The position numbers were made by a program, and so were the translations under genes. Shown one piece after another: positions 14,109 to 26,591 of a stretch of DNA of 64,000 bases. Each line of letters begins with the position of its first letter. The stretch's first letter is position 1. This DNA is from Albugo candida. Taxonomy: Eukaryota; Oomycota; Peronosporomycetes; Albuginales; Albuginaceae. Under the pieces are notes generated by a model. That model worked only from the letters and a program-made list of their open reading frames with translations. It had not been told where the DNA came from and searched no databases. The stretch covers positions 1 through 64,000 of the forward strand of contig CAJNAR010000023.1 of NCBI GenBank assembly GCA_905220665.1, written 5' to 3'.

Positions 14109-14983
14109 GGGTATTGATATCCCGACAACTTTTTTTTTTATTACATTTTTTTTTTTCATTTTAAGTTACATCACGCCTAGTTAATTAATGCTCCCACAAC
14201 TTTTTTGTAACAATAAATAATGGTTTCGATATCCCGACAACTTTTTTTTTAAATTGCACTCATTTTTAATTTAGATTACGCCATGCCTACTTAATTATTG
14301 TAACAATAAATAATAGTTTCGATATCCCGTCAACTTTTTCTTAAATTACATTTATTTTTAATTCAAATTACGCCATGCCTACTCAAATTATTACTCCCAC
14401 AACTATTTGAAAAAATAATTAAGTTTACAGTTCTAACTAATAGAAGTCATTTACGTCTAAGGCTAATCTAGTAATATAGATCCCTTCAACTAAGCTAAAC
14501 ACTCATCATTAATACACGATTCATCGACAGTTTATTGGGCTATGATGCGTCGTAAAGATGCAAAAGTTATTTTAAAATAACGGCCGAAAATAAAATGCAT
14601 CATGAAAAAATTGTGGGAAGGAAAGTATCTAATTTTTTACTTAAACTTGTCCTGAATATAAGCTTGTAAACGGAATTCCGCAAGACCGCTTGTTATGGTC
14701 GATTTTCCGCAATTGCTGCACCTGCATTTCCCTGTGTCCGATGCTCAAATGCTATGTGTCAAATGGAAATTGTCAGAAGTATTAGCCTATCACAGTTGTG
14801 TACTAGCCAATCACAAATAATTCTCGATTGAAGCTGTTGGAGCAACAATTTAGTGTGTGTATGGATGTAATCAGTTAGAAATGTAGAATTATTTATGCAA
14901 TTCTGAAAAAAGAAAAAGTTATGAGAGTAATAATTTAACTAGGCATGTTATAATAAAAAAAAGTTGTCGGGATATCAATACCC
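14109..14983. mobile_element. TIR element with internal tandem repeats
   Basis: The left end reads GGGTATTGATATCCCGACAA followed by a T-run; the right end (14950-14983) is its inverted copy ending in CAATACCC. Inside the left half, the motif GATATCCCG(A/T)CAACTTTTT recurs about every 110 bp, three times between 14109 and about 14405, each followed by an AT-rich block and TTACGCCATGCCTAC. There is no transposase frame. A LINE tail fragment lies inside at 14442-14491. Superfamily uncertain. Confidence 0.75.
14442..14491 (+). mobile_element. LINE 3'-end fragment
   Basis: About 50 bp resembling the LINE 3' end (AGAAGTCA...CTAGTAATATAGAxxCCTTCAACT), plus-strand orientation. It is more diverged than the copy at 46268-46926. 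It is the third isolated tail of this LINE in the window. Confidence 0.6.
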
Positions 14984-15205
14984 TTTTTATTTTATTGTTT
15001 TCATTTCGTTGCACTTATTTAGGCCAATAAGAGGTAACGGTTTTCATAAATGTATGAAGGGTGGGGGCTGATTTACGATTCCCGTAATTTGTTTTTATTT
15101 CTTCTCTTATATTTGTTTAAACCAGTCAAAGGCCACAATCGCCCTTAATTTATGGAGGCTGAGTGCTGATTACAGAAAAGGTGAGTGCTGAATAAAGATT
15201 CCCTT

Positions 15206-16162
15206 AGGAAATTGTTATATTCACTCCTTTTTCACTCCCTAATACGTCACGTGACCAGAAAAGTTAAATTGACTTGCTTCCGATTAAATTCACTCGTCTA
15301 CGTGATTACTCCTCAGTAAGAGAACCTTTTTCCCTCTCCGTAACTTACCTTCCACCAACTTTAACTATGCAGCGTGAGAATGGTACTGTAAAGAGAGCGC
15401 TCACTGTAGCAAGGCAGTCATGCCAGAACGGAGGCACATGGAAACAGACACCATACTTTCTGTTTCTCAATACAGCGGATGCAACCGACTTGTATTCGAC
15501 ATCAACATTGAAGGCCTTGCTCCCAGCGAACGATAATGGCATGTAAGGAGATGCTGCCATTCACGCAATAACAGAACACTGACGCGCAGCAAATGCCAGA
15601 CCTCTGTGCATAGCTGACGCGATGAGCACTCCAGACATGCTATCTCTGCAAGAGGTCGAATATGGTAGCCGTGAAGAATTGCTTTCTGCAGCTCAGAAAT
15701 GCGCTCTTGGGCATGGATACGCAATGACTGCCAAACGTTAGGCTACCGGAAAAATGCATTCTTGAAATGTGACCGTGGTGGTGCACACCTGTCCCAAGTA
15801 TCAGAACGGAAGCTACAAAAAGCATCTCGGCGTATTCAATGCCCCTTTCTCCTCTCAGCGAATTATCTATGTGTGTCCCGTGACTGAAAAAGTAGTGGAT
15901 ATAACAATTCCCTAGATATAAATAAGAAGTGTACATAGTATAATAATGTGTGCCGCTTGACTTAAAAGGGAGTGAATATAACAGTTCCCTAAATATAAGT
16001 AAAAAATATACATAGTATAATAATGTGTACCACCTGACTTAAAAAGGGAGTGAATTTAACAAAACGGGAGTGAAGATAACAATTCCCTAAATAAAAAGTA
16101 TACATAGTGTAGTTATATGTGCCACCTGATTCAAAAAGGGAGTGAATATAACAATTCCCTGA
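15206..16162. mobile_element. TIR element with repeated terminal modules
   Basis: The left end has GGAAATTGTTATATTCACTC; the right end (about 16131-16162) is the inverted version, GGGAGTGAATATAAC followed by AATTCCCT. The right side carries three to four imperfect copies of a module of about 80-90 bp between 15893 and 16162, each with (G)GGAGTGAATATAACA(A/G)TTCCCT, then CATAGT(A/G)TA, then a CACCTGA block. The interior (15.27-15.94 kb) has open frames of 60-98 codons on both strands with no recognisable domain, possibly remnants of a transposase. An isolated copy of one end lies at 37088-37150. Confidence 0.72.
15893..16162. repeat. Tandem 80-90-bp terminal modules
   Basis: Imperfect direct repeats forming the right end of the preceding TIR element. 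Units begin at about 15893, 15968, 16046 and 16138; the last is cut short at the element edge. The third contains an extra internal copy of the GGGAGTGAA motif. Confidence 0.75.
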
Positions 16163-16267
16163 ATTTACTGTATCGACGCACTGGTTTGAGATAATTGTAA
16201 TGTACATTCATCATATGTGCGCGAACAACATCAGAAGGAACAAGCATCCGACCTGGAATCAGCACAC

Positions 16268-16457
16268 TGTTCAAAGGAATGATGCCAGTGCAAATGTAGA
16301 AGTGTTATTTATTGTTATCTACATGCTACGACGGTTTCGTCTCTTCACAAGACATCCTCTTCGCCTGGTTTCTACACCGTTCAAGGATAGGAACAGCCGT
16401 TACTCCGAAGTGATCTGCCGACAGCAACGCTGTGACAGCGACTGTTGCTCTTCCAAT
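16268..16457 (-). repeat. Copia element LTR (3' LTR)
   Basis: About 190 bp, matching 19188-19381 with scattered substitutions. Shared blocks include ATGATGCCAGTGCAAATGTA, CTACGACGGTTTCGTCTCTT and GACAGCAACGCT. The retroelement lies on the minus strand, so this is its 3' LTR. The pentamer CACAC lies just outside both LTRs (16263-16267 and 19382-19386) and may be the target-site duplication. Confidence 0.85.
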
Positions 16458-19187
16458 ATTCCTCCTCGGACGACGCGCTCCAACCTGCCCACCTGCCACA
16501 ATCACACAAGATTGAACAATACCCGCAACTCCGTCACCCTGGGCGTCGACAGTGTTTTCGTCAACAGGTCCGCCTTCATGAGCTTTGACGCGATAAATTC
16601 AGGTTTCACTATCCCTTTTTTGGCATAATCGCAGATGAACTTCATGCGCACATCCACGTGTTTCGTACTTGACATGCTTCCTTCACACTTTAACTGCCTG
16701 GTTGAAGCTGGATTGTCCATCAGCATGCTCATTGATTCCTTCACAGCAAGACCAATCTCGTTTAGCATCTGTCGCAATCCCAACAGCTCCCTTCCGACGT
16801 GCGATGTCAAGGTAAATTCTGTCTCCATGGTGGACAGAGACACTCCAGTCTTCCTTTTGCATATCCACTGCACGATCACTTCATTCATCGCAAGTACCCC
16901 ACCAGTTATTGCCTTGCGATTGGTTTTGTTTGCTGCGAAGTCTGAGTCGCTCCAGCTTGTCAACGTGATACCACAATCTTGTGGGTCAATAATCGTGTAA
17001 ATCTTCATGTCTTTTGTTGCTTTCAAGTATCGAGAACCGCACTTCACCAGCTTCCAATCACTGACGGTAGGCTGGGGAGTACGTCTCGTCGCCTTGTGAA
17101 CCGTGAAGCTGATGTAAGGCAGGTCTCGAGCATCGGGCAATCCAGAGAAGGCTAACGACCAGGGACTGAAAATCTCGTATAGTTAGCTCGCCATTTTTAC
17201 CCCGTTTTGCCAAAAATACATCGATTCCGTTTCAAGGTCGTTACTCTCTTCACCGATAGGCACTTTCACACCATTTGCTTCCATTAGCCCATTTTGAACC
17301 AGCGTCTCTTCGATAGCCTCGGTTTGGTCAATAGTGTACGTATTCTTCTCTTTCAAGGCCAAACTCATGCCCAAGAATCCCTTAACTTCACCCAAGTCCT
17401 TGAAAGACAGAACGCTCATGGATTAGAAGAACTATTCCACCTTGGTTTGGATAGATGCTGTTACCAACAAATCGTCCACATACACCTCGACAATGGTTCG
17501 CTCTCCTCAATCCCAATTAAAATACAGGAACGCGCCTGACAAGCAGGGAATGAACCCATTTTCTTTCAGTTTCGAGTTTAATGGTTGCTCCAAAGGTGAC
17601 CCGCTTTTTAACCCCTAAAGAGACTTCTTTAGCCGTTCTCGACATCTAAGATGGCCATCCCACTGTCAACGTTGGCGACGACCCTGTGATTCCCTATGTA
17701 GGATATCATGAACCCTTTGGCCTCCATAATGCCATAGGAAATAATATTCCTTTCAAGATTTTCGGCATACTGGACGTCCAAAAGCCGCACTTTTGTGACC
17801 TTTCCGTTCACTGTGGTTGTGATTGTGACACTTCCTTTCTTCTTGATGCACAGGCGTCCTCCGTAGCTGTGACACACTCACCTTGAAAGTCCTCTGGATC
17901 CTCGAGCATTATTTTATCGTTCACCAAGTGACGGATCGAGCCGCTCTCCACAATCCAGTTTAGTTGATCAGCGCTGCTGTCGTCCGCTCCACGCAAAAAA
18001 TTCACACCATCGCGTGTTCTTTTGTCGGCCTTATTCGTGGGACACGTCGCCTGTATGTGTCCCGGCTTTCCGCAACTGTGACACTTTCACAGCTTTTTGC
18101 GCACGTTTCGCACGTTGTTCACGAAGTCTTTGTCAATGTGCTTTCCATGCAACTCGATCTCCGTCGACTGCGCGAAGTGCGCCAATTCCTCTGCTTGACG
18201 CAAGTAATCAATCATTGTCAAGTTCAAGCGCACCAGCATTGAACTCATATTGATGAGTCGGCATAATGTACAATGTTGTCCTGTACCAAGCTGTCTGCCC
18301 CACGACATGCCTAGCTTACTGCGACCAGGTACAAATGGTGGTCGTCCCAGCTGCACTTGGGACTCTTGCGGTCGTAAATGGTTTCATGCTCTGTGCTGGA
18401 AAGATCTTCGTCGCGAACGTATGAAGGAGCGTTTGAATGGCGTGCTCCAATGTCGGCTCCTCTTGCCACCAACCTTTAACTTGGCGACAATAGTAATTCT
18501 CAGCCATTCCGGTGAGATTATGCCTAAGTACGTCTATCTTGACATCTTCTGTCCACGCAAATCCACTTGTTTTTTTCAGAGAAAGAGACTTTCCGTACAA
18601 AAGTTTTTCCCAGGACAGGAAACCACTTCCTAGACCCTGGTAAAGCTCCTTCCCATCAAAGTGACGACCATTCAGCTTAAGCTGTCTTGCGTCAGGCGCT
18701 CTCGCATGCGACGGGACGTTCTGCGGTACCGGCCGCTGCTGCTACACTGGAGGTGGCATATAGTGCTGTGGCAACCCAGCTGCGGAGCCTGTGCCTTCTC
18801 AACAATTTTAGCCACCCTTGCATACCCAGGTTGATTCAACCCAAAGTATGTTCTTGGAGACAAGTTTGGTGACCGAGCCATCGGCGGTGCCACATCGAGA
18901 GCACCTCGATTCACAGGCTGTCCCTGGCCGATCACCAAGCCGAACACGCTGGACTCCCTCACCAGTAACTGGTTCTTGGCCTCTTGTGACGCCTGTAGCT
19001 TGACGATTTGCTCCGCTAGTCCCGATAGGAGGTCCACCAGCCTGTCATCAGTGTTCCGTGGCATCGCCTCTGCCTTGATTTCTAAGTCATCACTTTGTGG
19101 ACTATCGGCCCTTTCGCGACCAGAAACTGTCTTAGGACCCGCGGTTGGCTCCATCGCGTGGGAGGCATTATCCATTGGTCTCCTAAA
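16458..19187 (-). pseudogene. Decayed Ty1/copia retrotransposon, gag-pol
   Basis: Minus-strand remnants in copia order from right to left. Gag is at 19.21-18.09 kb, followed by a CX2CX4HX4C zinc knuckle (CHSCGKPGHIQATC) at about 18030-18075. A protease-region remnant follows at 18.0-17.63 kb; its WIVESG reads E where copia proteases have the catalytic D of DSG. Next is a piece of reverse transcriptase at 17.42-17.18 kb (SFKDLGEVKGFLGMSL). RNase H is at 17.14-16.50 kb, with SDSDFAANKTNRKAITGG, LSTMETEFT, SSTKHVDVR and a C-terminal ADLLTKTL. Integrase and the catalytic reverse-transcriptase core are missing. Many frame breaks and stops show that it is dead. Confidence 0.92.
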
Positions 19188-19381
19188 CAGTTCAAAGTAA
19201 TGATGCCAGTGCAAATGTAAAAGTGTTATTTATTGTTATCTACATGCTACGACGGTTTCGTCTCTTCACAAGACATCATCTTCGCCTGGGTTTTTTACAC
19301 CGTCCAAGGATAGAAACAGCCGTGACTCTGAAGTGGTCGGTCGACAGCAACGCTTTGACAGCGAACGTTGTTCTTCCAATA
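19188..19381 (-). repeat. Copia element LTR (5' LTR)
   Basis: Partner of 16268-16457, about 194 bp, with extra bases in a T-run (GGGTTTTTTACACC). The LTRs differ at a modest number of positions, which suggests an old but not ancient insertion. Gag begins immediately inside it. Confidence 0.85.
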
Positions 19382-19386
19382 CACAC

Positions 19387-20935
19387 GAACTGAAAAAAGC
19401 GCTTAACGTTACGAAAATTCTATTTTAAAACTTCTGCAGCTCAAAACACGCGAATAGATTTGTGGCAGCGAACTCGACTTCGCATATTCGGAATAGATTT
19501 CGAAAAAAAAATCGATAGATATATTGATTACGTATTCAAGCAAGGGTATGCGACATTTCGAGGTCGCTCTGCTTAATTGAATCTCTGAAAATCACTTATA
19601 TGTTGATGCTCCGTGTGTTATCAGAAAAATAAGTAGAAAAGAGAAGAATGAATAGCCAAGACAGGGTACTGCTCAGTGTGTTGAATGGTGTATCTTCCTC
19701 AAATATCTGGATTCCAATTCGACTAAATAAGAATATTTTGGGGATGTAGAATTGAAATAGTGTAGTGCAGGTAGCGAATCACGCTTAAACTCGAGCTTGG
19801 AGTCTTTCGAATCCCAATTTGCTCTGCTTCATCAGACTTAATATGGATGCGCATTTCAGCGTCATTAATTTAAGGCGCAGAAAGGAAAAATATGGTATAT
19901 CGACCGGATTAATTCTCCTTAATTATCAAGAATGTCATGAGAAAGTGTCACCAAAAGACCAGCGAATGAGATCGTAGACTTATTGATACGGCGGGGGGGG
20001 GGGGTCACGTTCCCTTCTCTTAGCTTTGGAGCTCTCTGGCTGGTATAAATCAACAACTGACATTAGGTAAGATATAAAAGTTCGTAAAGGCTTAGATTAG
20101 CGATTGAGTGAACCGATGATCTAAATAAATGTACTTAGAAATCAGGCTCTCTTCCGTTATTGATTCATCCCATTTGCATCGAAGGTTGCCAGATATCGCA
20201 TTCGGAAACATTTGTGGTTTGGCGAATCCAGTAAGTGCATTTCTAGAGTTGCCGGTTACTATGTCACCCGCAAGTTTAGTAGTGCCGAAGTCATCAGTAT
20301 CTGAATAGTTTTGTCAAGTGTGATCACTAGCATTCATAAAGTTAATGTGGGGGGTTATAAAAGGTCTAATGAGAAGAGTGCGCGCTGATATATGCAGCTT
20401 GCTTTTGTTGGCTGGTCTTCATGGATTAACGTGCTGCTTCTGACGCACTTTACTGAATGATAAAGCACATTGTGGCAGATTTTAGGTTTGAGGGTTGACT
20501 AAAACAAAACGAAGATCACAAATTTTTTGTATCTTGTATCACTTGTCGAGAAAGTCGTTTGTGGCGAACGATGAAGGCTGTACAGTTGTTAAATAGCTGT
20601 TGAAAAGGGCGCTTTGGGCTTAGCTCATTGTTTTGGTTGCCATCTAACTCGGTCCCCACATTTAAAAATCTACTTTCTGTGTTTGATTTTCAGAAATATA
20701 CACCGAACGAAACCTGAGAATGATAGAGGAAATGGAATAGATATGATAGCTTTCTGGGTACAAACGTAAAACAAAACATCACCCAACGCTGCCATCGTTA
20801 AATCGCTAACGCTGCTTAAATGTAAAAGAGAATTCAAACAGCATGATCAGTGGTTCCGACATAGGAATAGAGTGATAGGCTTCGATTAGTTGATAGTGAA
20901 GTAAGGATAGAACAATATACACTCTTCATTATGAT
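19387..20935. other. Intergenic stretch, no supported gene
   Basis: No frame of note. It contains a 12-base G run at 19993-20004 and one member (20342-20495) of a dispersed repeat pair, listed separately. Confidence 0.5.
20342..20495. repeat. Dispersed repeat, copy 1 (partner 25924-26072)
   Basis: About 150 bp sharing TTAATGTG, TAATGAGAAG, GATATGCAGCT, TTTTGTTGGCTGGT and TTCATG in the same order and strand with 25924-26072. Identity is moderate and there are small indels. There are no inverted or direct terminal repeats and no coding signature. Nature unknown. Confidence 0.65.
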
Positions 20936-21099
20936 TAATGCGCGAAAGTATTTATTGAGTGGAGCCCAAACTCCAGAAAAATGGGTTTCTCAAGTGAGTA
21001 GAATGATTAAATAAGAATGATTAAATAATCATTCTACTCACTTGAGAAACCCATTTTTCTGGAGTTTGGGCTCCACTTAATAAATGCTTTCGCGCATTA
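20936..21099. repeat. Near-perfect palindrome, 74-bp arms
   Basis: The left arm (20936-21009) runs from TAATGCGCGAAAG through GAGCCCAAACTCC to AGTAGAATGATTA. The right arm (21026-21099) is its reverse complement with only two mismatches. The spacer is about 16 bp. A transcript would fold into a long hairpin. There are no coding frames or transposon-like ends. Confidence 0.93.
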
Positions 21100-23367
21100 C
21101 TTCATTTGAGAGTTCATAATCGTCTGAAGCTAATAAAATAAAATCTTCGGGACATATTCATGTTTCCAAGCCATATTGCATTGGCTTAATTAAGTAGGTT
21201 GATATTTAGAGGAGGGTCTTTAACTCCGCCGATGGGCCCCACCGCTGCTAATTTGCATGAATAGGCTAGAGGCTACAGAGTGATTGCAAGCTACATGAAA
21301 GCTTACCATTCAAATAAAGTACACATTGGCATCCGTTACTGAGATGTGTCACATCTTTGCCAGCATTTAGTGTGTCTCCTCACAAGTAGAGCATCTCAGC
21401 GGGTTTTATCTTCTCGTCTTTCAGTAAAAATATGATCTCTTTTATTCCATCTTTGAGACATCTAACACGATTCTGTTGTACTTAACAGCTGACTTGCAAT
21501 ACATGCACACGTAGGAGTCAGAGCCAACCGGGAAACCATCCGAAATTATCTTATGAAACTTAAGATATTTTATAAAATCGAGGTGATATCGACGTTGAAT
21601 GCGCTTTGGTCAACAGAACGGAAATGAGAATTGGGAAGTTTACACTCATAGGGAAAGAAGGAAAGAACGATGCAGAACGCAAGCATTCGATGTCGTTGGA
21701 TCCTTTAGATTGTATCAATTATTCTGACAAAGCGATCGCAAAAGTACGCTGTGACAAGCATCTCACACTAAATCTGACGTGACGAAAATTGTGCACGTTC
21801 TGATGAGAATGGTCAGCTTGATGACTGTCTAGCGCACAGAGAGTCGCCCTGAAACATTTTAATTCATTCGAATTCTTCGACAATTGTTGCGGTATTGTAC
21901 GCAACGACAGCTGAGACGGAAGCGATGGCAAGCTCATCCGAAATGTAGAATTTTCTGACTGATGCCGTTCTTTGCAATAATCATTGTAACGTATCTTGAT
22001 CGGCTCCTGCATTGCTTTGTGTCCTGTGACTCTTTTTTTTTGAATACGAGACACGACCATTTCATACTTCACAGAAGTGCTCAGAGCAGAAAGTCGAATT
22101 CAGACATACTCTTTATCGAATTGTGGATATCACTTAACGTGACATAAAAAGCCGTTCGTCTTCTCGGGATGCTCTTTTCACACAAAACAGACGTCAGATA
22201 TGTTCATTTGAACTAACAGATTTCATTGATCACATCGAATCATCTTGTTTTTCTAGTTCGTCATGGTCTTTTGTGTGTATTTTCTTTACTCGATACCATT
22301 AGGATTGCATTATCAAATGCATCAGCAGACTCGAACTGATTTAATAGTAGAATTATATCTGTTGAAAATTAACATTTAAGTCTCCTGTCATTCATGCACA
22401 AACCGTAAGCGAGAGGGTCGTCTGGGTACCCTAAGAACGCCCCATCATCCTTTGCTGTGGTACCAATGCATTAGCTGGTTTCGCCTATTTGCAGAATGTT
22501 CTCATCACGGCTCGAGTGATGCATCTCAATTGCATTATAATGTACTGGAAAAGGCGTCATTGTTTGAGTCAAAGCAACAGTTGCTCATGACGTCCCGGCC
22601 AATCAGTGTAGATTGAAAAGTTCTCAGGGATACAGCTCAAAGGCGTTTGAATTAGATGCCGTGACTATCATCAGACAACATTATCAAATCTACTCGTATG
22701 GCTCCTGAAAATGACAACAGGATAATGAGAAATACCATTCAGATCCACACCTCTTTATTTCTGCAGCAGAGATGTTTCTATGTCAAAACGGTACCAATTC
22801 GGCCCGAGGCAGTGCAGAATACGTCTGATACATTCTGACTCGGTTTGATGGCATCTTATGAGCACTATACATTCGCATGTGATATGACAGCATCTCTTCC
22901 TTAACGGATAGTCTAATAAATCTTTTTCTCCGAATAAAGTTGTTATGTCGTGCTTCATTAAATCGAAGATCTATCACATCACGCAATAACTTGAGACATC
23001 CTGCTCCATCAGAAAACGGACCTACGCTGCTTGCACTGATTGACATGATTTTATTATTCTATGATTACCATAGTCGATAGTTTTGCTAAAAGACATGAAA
23101 AACATGAAAAGTTTGCATTAGTGTAAAGGGTGAAGCCATATGTACTGCTCTACATTGACCACAACAACTCATGACAGTACATAACGGATGCCAGGCTCAG
23201 TGATTGCACAGGATGTAGCACTGTGTAGATACGCTTGTCTTTACAACTTACGAAGTAGCTGAACAGGCTACGCACGATACATACCGCAAGTCTTTTTTGG
23301 TCGCTTTGATTGAGCGAAAACACACACCACATCAGCTTTACATAACTAATAAATAATACAAGAACTA
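21100..23367. other. Intergenic stretch, no supported gene
   Basis: A minus-strand frame of 117 codons (21719-22072) and one of 87 codons (22783-23046) are open but show no domain, signal peptide or cysteine pattern. No repeats or RNA genes were recognised. Confidence 0.45.
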
Positions 23368-25911
23368 ATGTGGAATTGGATTACGGGTGCATCCAAACAC
23401 GACGACAAACGAACACATTCTTTCTTCTTCAACCTATGGACACAGTCAATTCTCGCCTTATCAGCGGACCCAATTCATCACGACGAAGAATTGACACTCG
23501 ATAAGCTTTCGTATACATACTCTCAATTGAAACACTTTCGCAAAATCCCGAACCATCTGCTTATCGAATCTCTTCGCGCAATCTCTGAGTATCTCGTCTT
23601 TGCGGATCAGCACCACAGACTAGAAAACTGCTCCGCTGAAGCGATCAAAGCCGCAGCCTTTTTCGATTTCTTCGGTGAGAAAAACATACTCTCGCTGTTA
23701 CTCGAAATGGGAAACGCTTCGTTGGATGCTGCAGTTCAAATTCAAATACTTCAGACGCTTTGTATTTGGTTATAAAATATTGCCACTCGGACTGTATTAT
23801 TTTATATCTTATCGAACAATTTCGTAAATCGATTATTACAGTGTCCATTTTCCCTTATGACCGACGAAGATGTTCGCGATTGGTACGTCACATTGCTCAA
23901 GGCTCTAGCAGCTCGCCTGGACGCGGAGACTGTGCAGTTCTTCTTGGATCAAAGACGACGTGACTTCGCCTTATTCGCGCAGGCGCTCAAGTTTCGACAG
24001 AGCTCAGAGAGTATGATACAAAGCGCAGTCAAAACGATTCTACTTCAGATCTTGCAGGTGAATGATCCACGGGTCCATCAGTTTTTGCTGCTTTCATCCA
24101 GTTTTCAATACTTTGAGGAATTGGTCGATAACCTTATGGAAATGGCGTTGAAGACGCAGGAGCTCTTACATGAACGAGGTACCATTAAGCCGAAGAAAAA
24201 GCTTTCACATCGACATCGAAACCACGCTGTGTCGGTAGACCAAAGTCTGGAAGGATATTGCAACGTGTTATATTACCTGCAAGATCTGCTACAGGTGGAC
24301 CTGCCAGAGCTAGCGTATCGATTGGGAAGCACTATTTACGACCGTCACATCAAAGCCTTCTTGGTTGCCAGTTTGCTTCCAGCATGTCAACCGCCGCCTC
24401 AGCGTATTTGTACCGCGTTGGCAACGTTTCTTCTAGCTCAGCTTCTCCAGATTATCGAGTACGCGCCTCTGATCAATGCGACATGCTTTCTGTACGTACG
24501 CTCATTTTTATTGCGCATCGTAAAGCTAATTGAAAGTGTGATAGATTGTTCTCCATCGAGCCATTGCGTGATTGTTCGTACGCAACAATGACATTTGGCG
24601 CAGGAGCTTCCTCGAAACAATCCAACTCGACTCCTCCGACTCGGTCCGAATTTCTCTTCCACAAGCATACATCAGAAGAATGCTCCAAGCCACTCTGTTA
24701 CACGTTTCGAGTATGGAGAATGGCCCATCGAAGAGATCGTCGGACTTGGAATGTCAGATCAAAACTGTATTCGAGCGTCTATTTTGAAGCTGGTGACTTC
24801 AAGTGATCCGCTTCTTTCGTACAACGCGATGCTTGTATTATGGCACGTTTGCAAGAACATCAGTGTGGATCGCTCACTCCTCAAGGAAGTCAACATCATA
24901 GGAGCTCGTAAATCCACTCGTTGCGACTCTGAGATTTCAAACGGCGACCAGCAAGTACGGCAAGAAGTCTCATCAGAGTCGATAATGAGCGATTGCGACG
25001 TTGCGTCAGCCGATCGTCAGAGAAGCAGTGTTGTATCTATCTCCAAAGAAGTTGAGAGAAGCTGTCTGATCGATCGTATCTTATCTACACTGAACCCAAT
25101 CGATTCGCCTGTGAGAAATTTGAAGCTGGCGGTCCATCTTTTGCTTCACACTGTGTCCAGTGAAAGCATTGAGCTCACTCGACCTCTTGACGACGAACAA
25201 GCGCACACATTCAGTAAGGTTTTATGTCAAAGTGCTAAGCGCGTCATTTTGTGCGTAAATGAAAGCATACCGACATGTGACTGCGTGCAAGTGATTGAGA
25301 ATGAGATCTCATTATCCAGAGCTCCATCTAACATTTCGTCACGTTTCCTTATTCGTGAGATAAATCCGGTCGAAACAAATGCAATGGAATGCGATGTAAA
25401 GTCAATGCGACGTGCATTGCGAGTATTTCTCACTCTGCGTGAAGCGTATCGACGTTTGTACCCAAAAAGATACGACGATTTGGATCGCATAGTAACATTT
25501 CGACATATAAAGACACAGGAGCTACATCAGTGTTTCCAAAAGGGTACACCGATCGAAATGGAAAATCTGGTATCGCTGTCATGTGTGTGGAATAAGAGCG
25601 TTTCCGGAGCGTTTATTATCAGTCCCGAAGCAATCATTCTCGCTCAAGGGAGCAGAGAATTGGGATCGACTTCTGTCCGTTTTTTCCTCCCAATTCATAC
25701 GACAAAGTGCTCGATAGACAAACAGAACGATTGCATTTTGCAGATGATGGAATCCTCTTCGTCAAATATGCATTTTTCCATGCAGTTTGAGAATGCCAGT
25801 GACTGCAGCCAAGCATTGGATCATTGGCGCATTTCTAGCGCAGAAGTCAATGGATTTAAAGTGTATCATTTTATACAGTATCTGAATCGTCTTGTTAATA
25901 TCGATCTCTAA
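23368..25911 (+). pseudogene. CLEC16A/EMA-like FPL-domain protein, with in-frame stop and frame break
   Basis: CLEC16A/EMA/GOP-1 proteins act in endosomal traffic and mitophagy. The start at 23368 (MWNWITGAS) is followed by the FPL-type region: LKHFRKIPNHLLIESLRAIS, then FFDFFGEKNILSLLLEMG and VQIQILQTL. The frame continues through a TAA at 23773-23775 into NIATRTVLFYILSNNFVN, which parallels the NISHETSLYYLLSNNYVN block of human CLEC16A, then DWYVTLLKAL, HRHRNH and LATFLLAQLLQIIEY. A 112-bp intron (24492-24603, GTACGT...GCGCAG) joins frames correctly. At about 24781-24785 the frame must shift by one base to reach the long downstream frame ending at 25911. Family assignment is firm. Whether the gene is dead or mis-sequenced is open. 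Confidence 0.85.
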
Positions 25912-25923
25912 GCATTTATACGA

Positions 25924-26072
25924 TTAATGTGTGAGGTAAAAGAAGATGTAATGAGAAGGATACAAGCTGATGATATGCAGCTGGATTTTGTTGGCTGGTT
26001 TCATGAAGAATCGTACTGATTTTGACGAGCTATCCGGATGATAAGGTGCGAAGTGGCTGGTTTTAGAGTATG
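25924..26072. repeat. Dispersed repeat, copy 2 (partner 20342-20495)
   Basis: Lies directly after the stop codon of the CLEC16A-like gene. See 20342-20495 for the shared blocks. Confidence 0.65.
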
Positions 26073-26591
26073 AATAGCTACTGGGAACCTTACAGGATGA
26101 ATTTACGAAGAAGTTTAGGCGGCAAGAATTGCGCCTTAACACGACAAAGGCCCGTTCAAACTGCTGGAAATATTAGGTCCCACAGGTGATAGGAACCCAC
26201 AAGTGCTGGACCGAATATAACCGTTGCGTAATTTTTGTGCTGAGTCAAGTGGAAATGACGCACCAGATCGTCGATCGACATCCCTACTCCCTCAACTACC
26301 CGTTTTGGCGTAATGGATTGGATAAAGACACGCTGTAATCGTGGCATTTGCTCACCGGGAAGCCTCATATAGCCAACTCGTCAAATGTCACAGCTAACTC
26401 ATTAGTAATATCATTTGTCGGACGTTATTTTGTATCGGAGTACGCCGGCATGTCTATTCCCACACACTGTATTATTTTCATGTAGCATCTAGAAGAGGGT
26501 ACGTGCTACCAGGAAATCGGATGAATGTGTGGTTGGCACGGGACAACAACGGAAAAGTAAGGTCACCATGTTTCATTATTCATTTACCAGG

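Noticed and set aside
23763..23852. An intron removing the TAA in the CLEC16A-like gene
   Set aside because: A GT...TTACAG pair exists, but the stretch it would remove encodes a well-conserved CLEC16A block (LSNN-VN), so it is coding.
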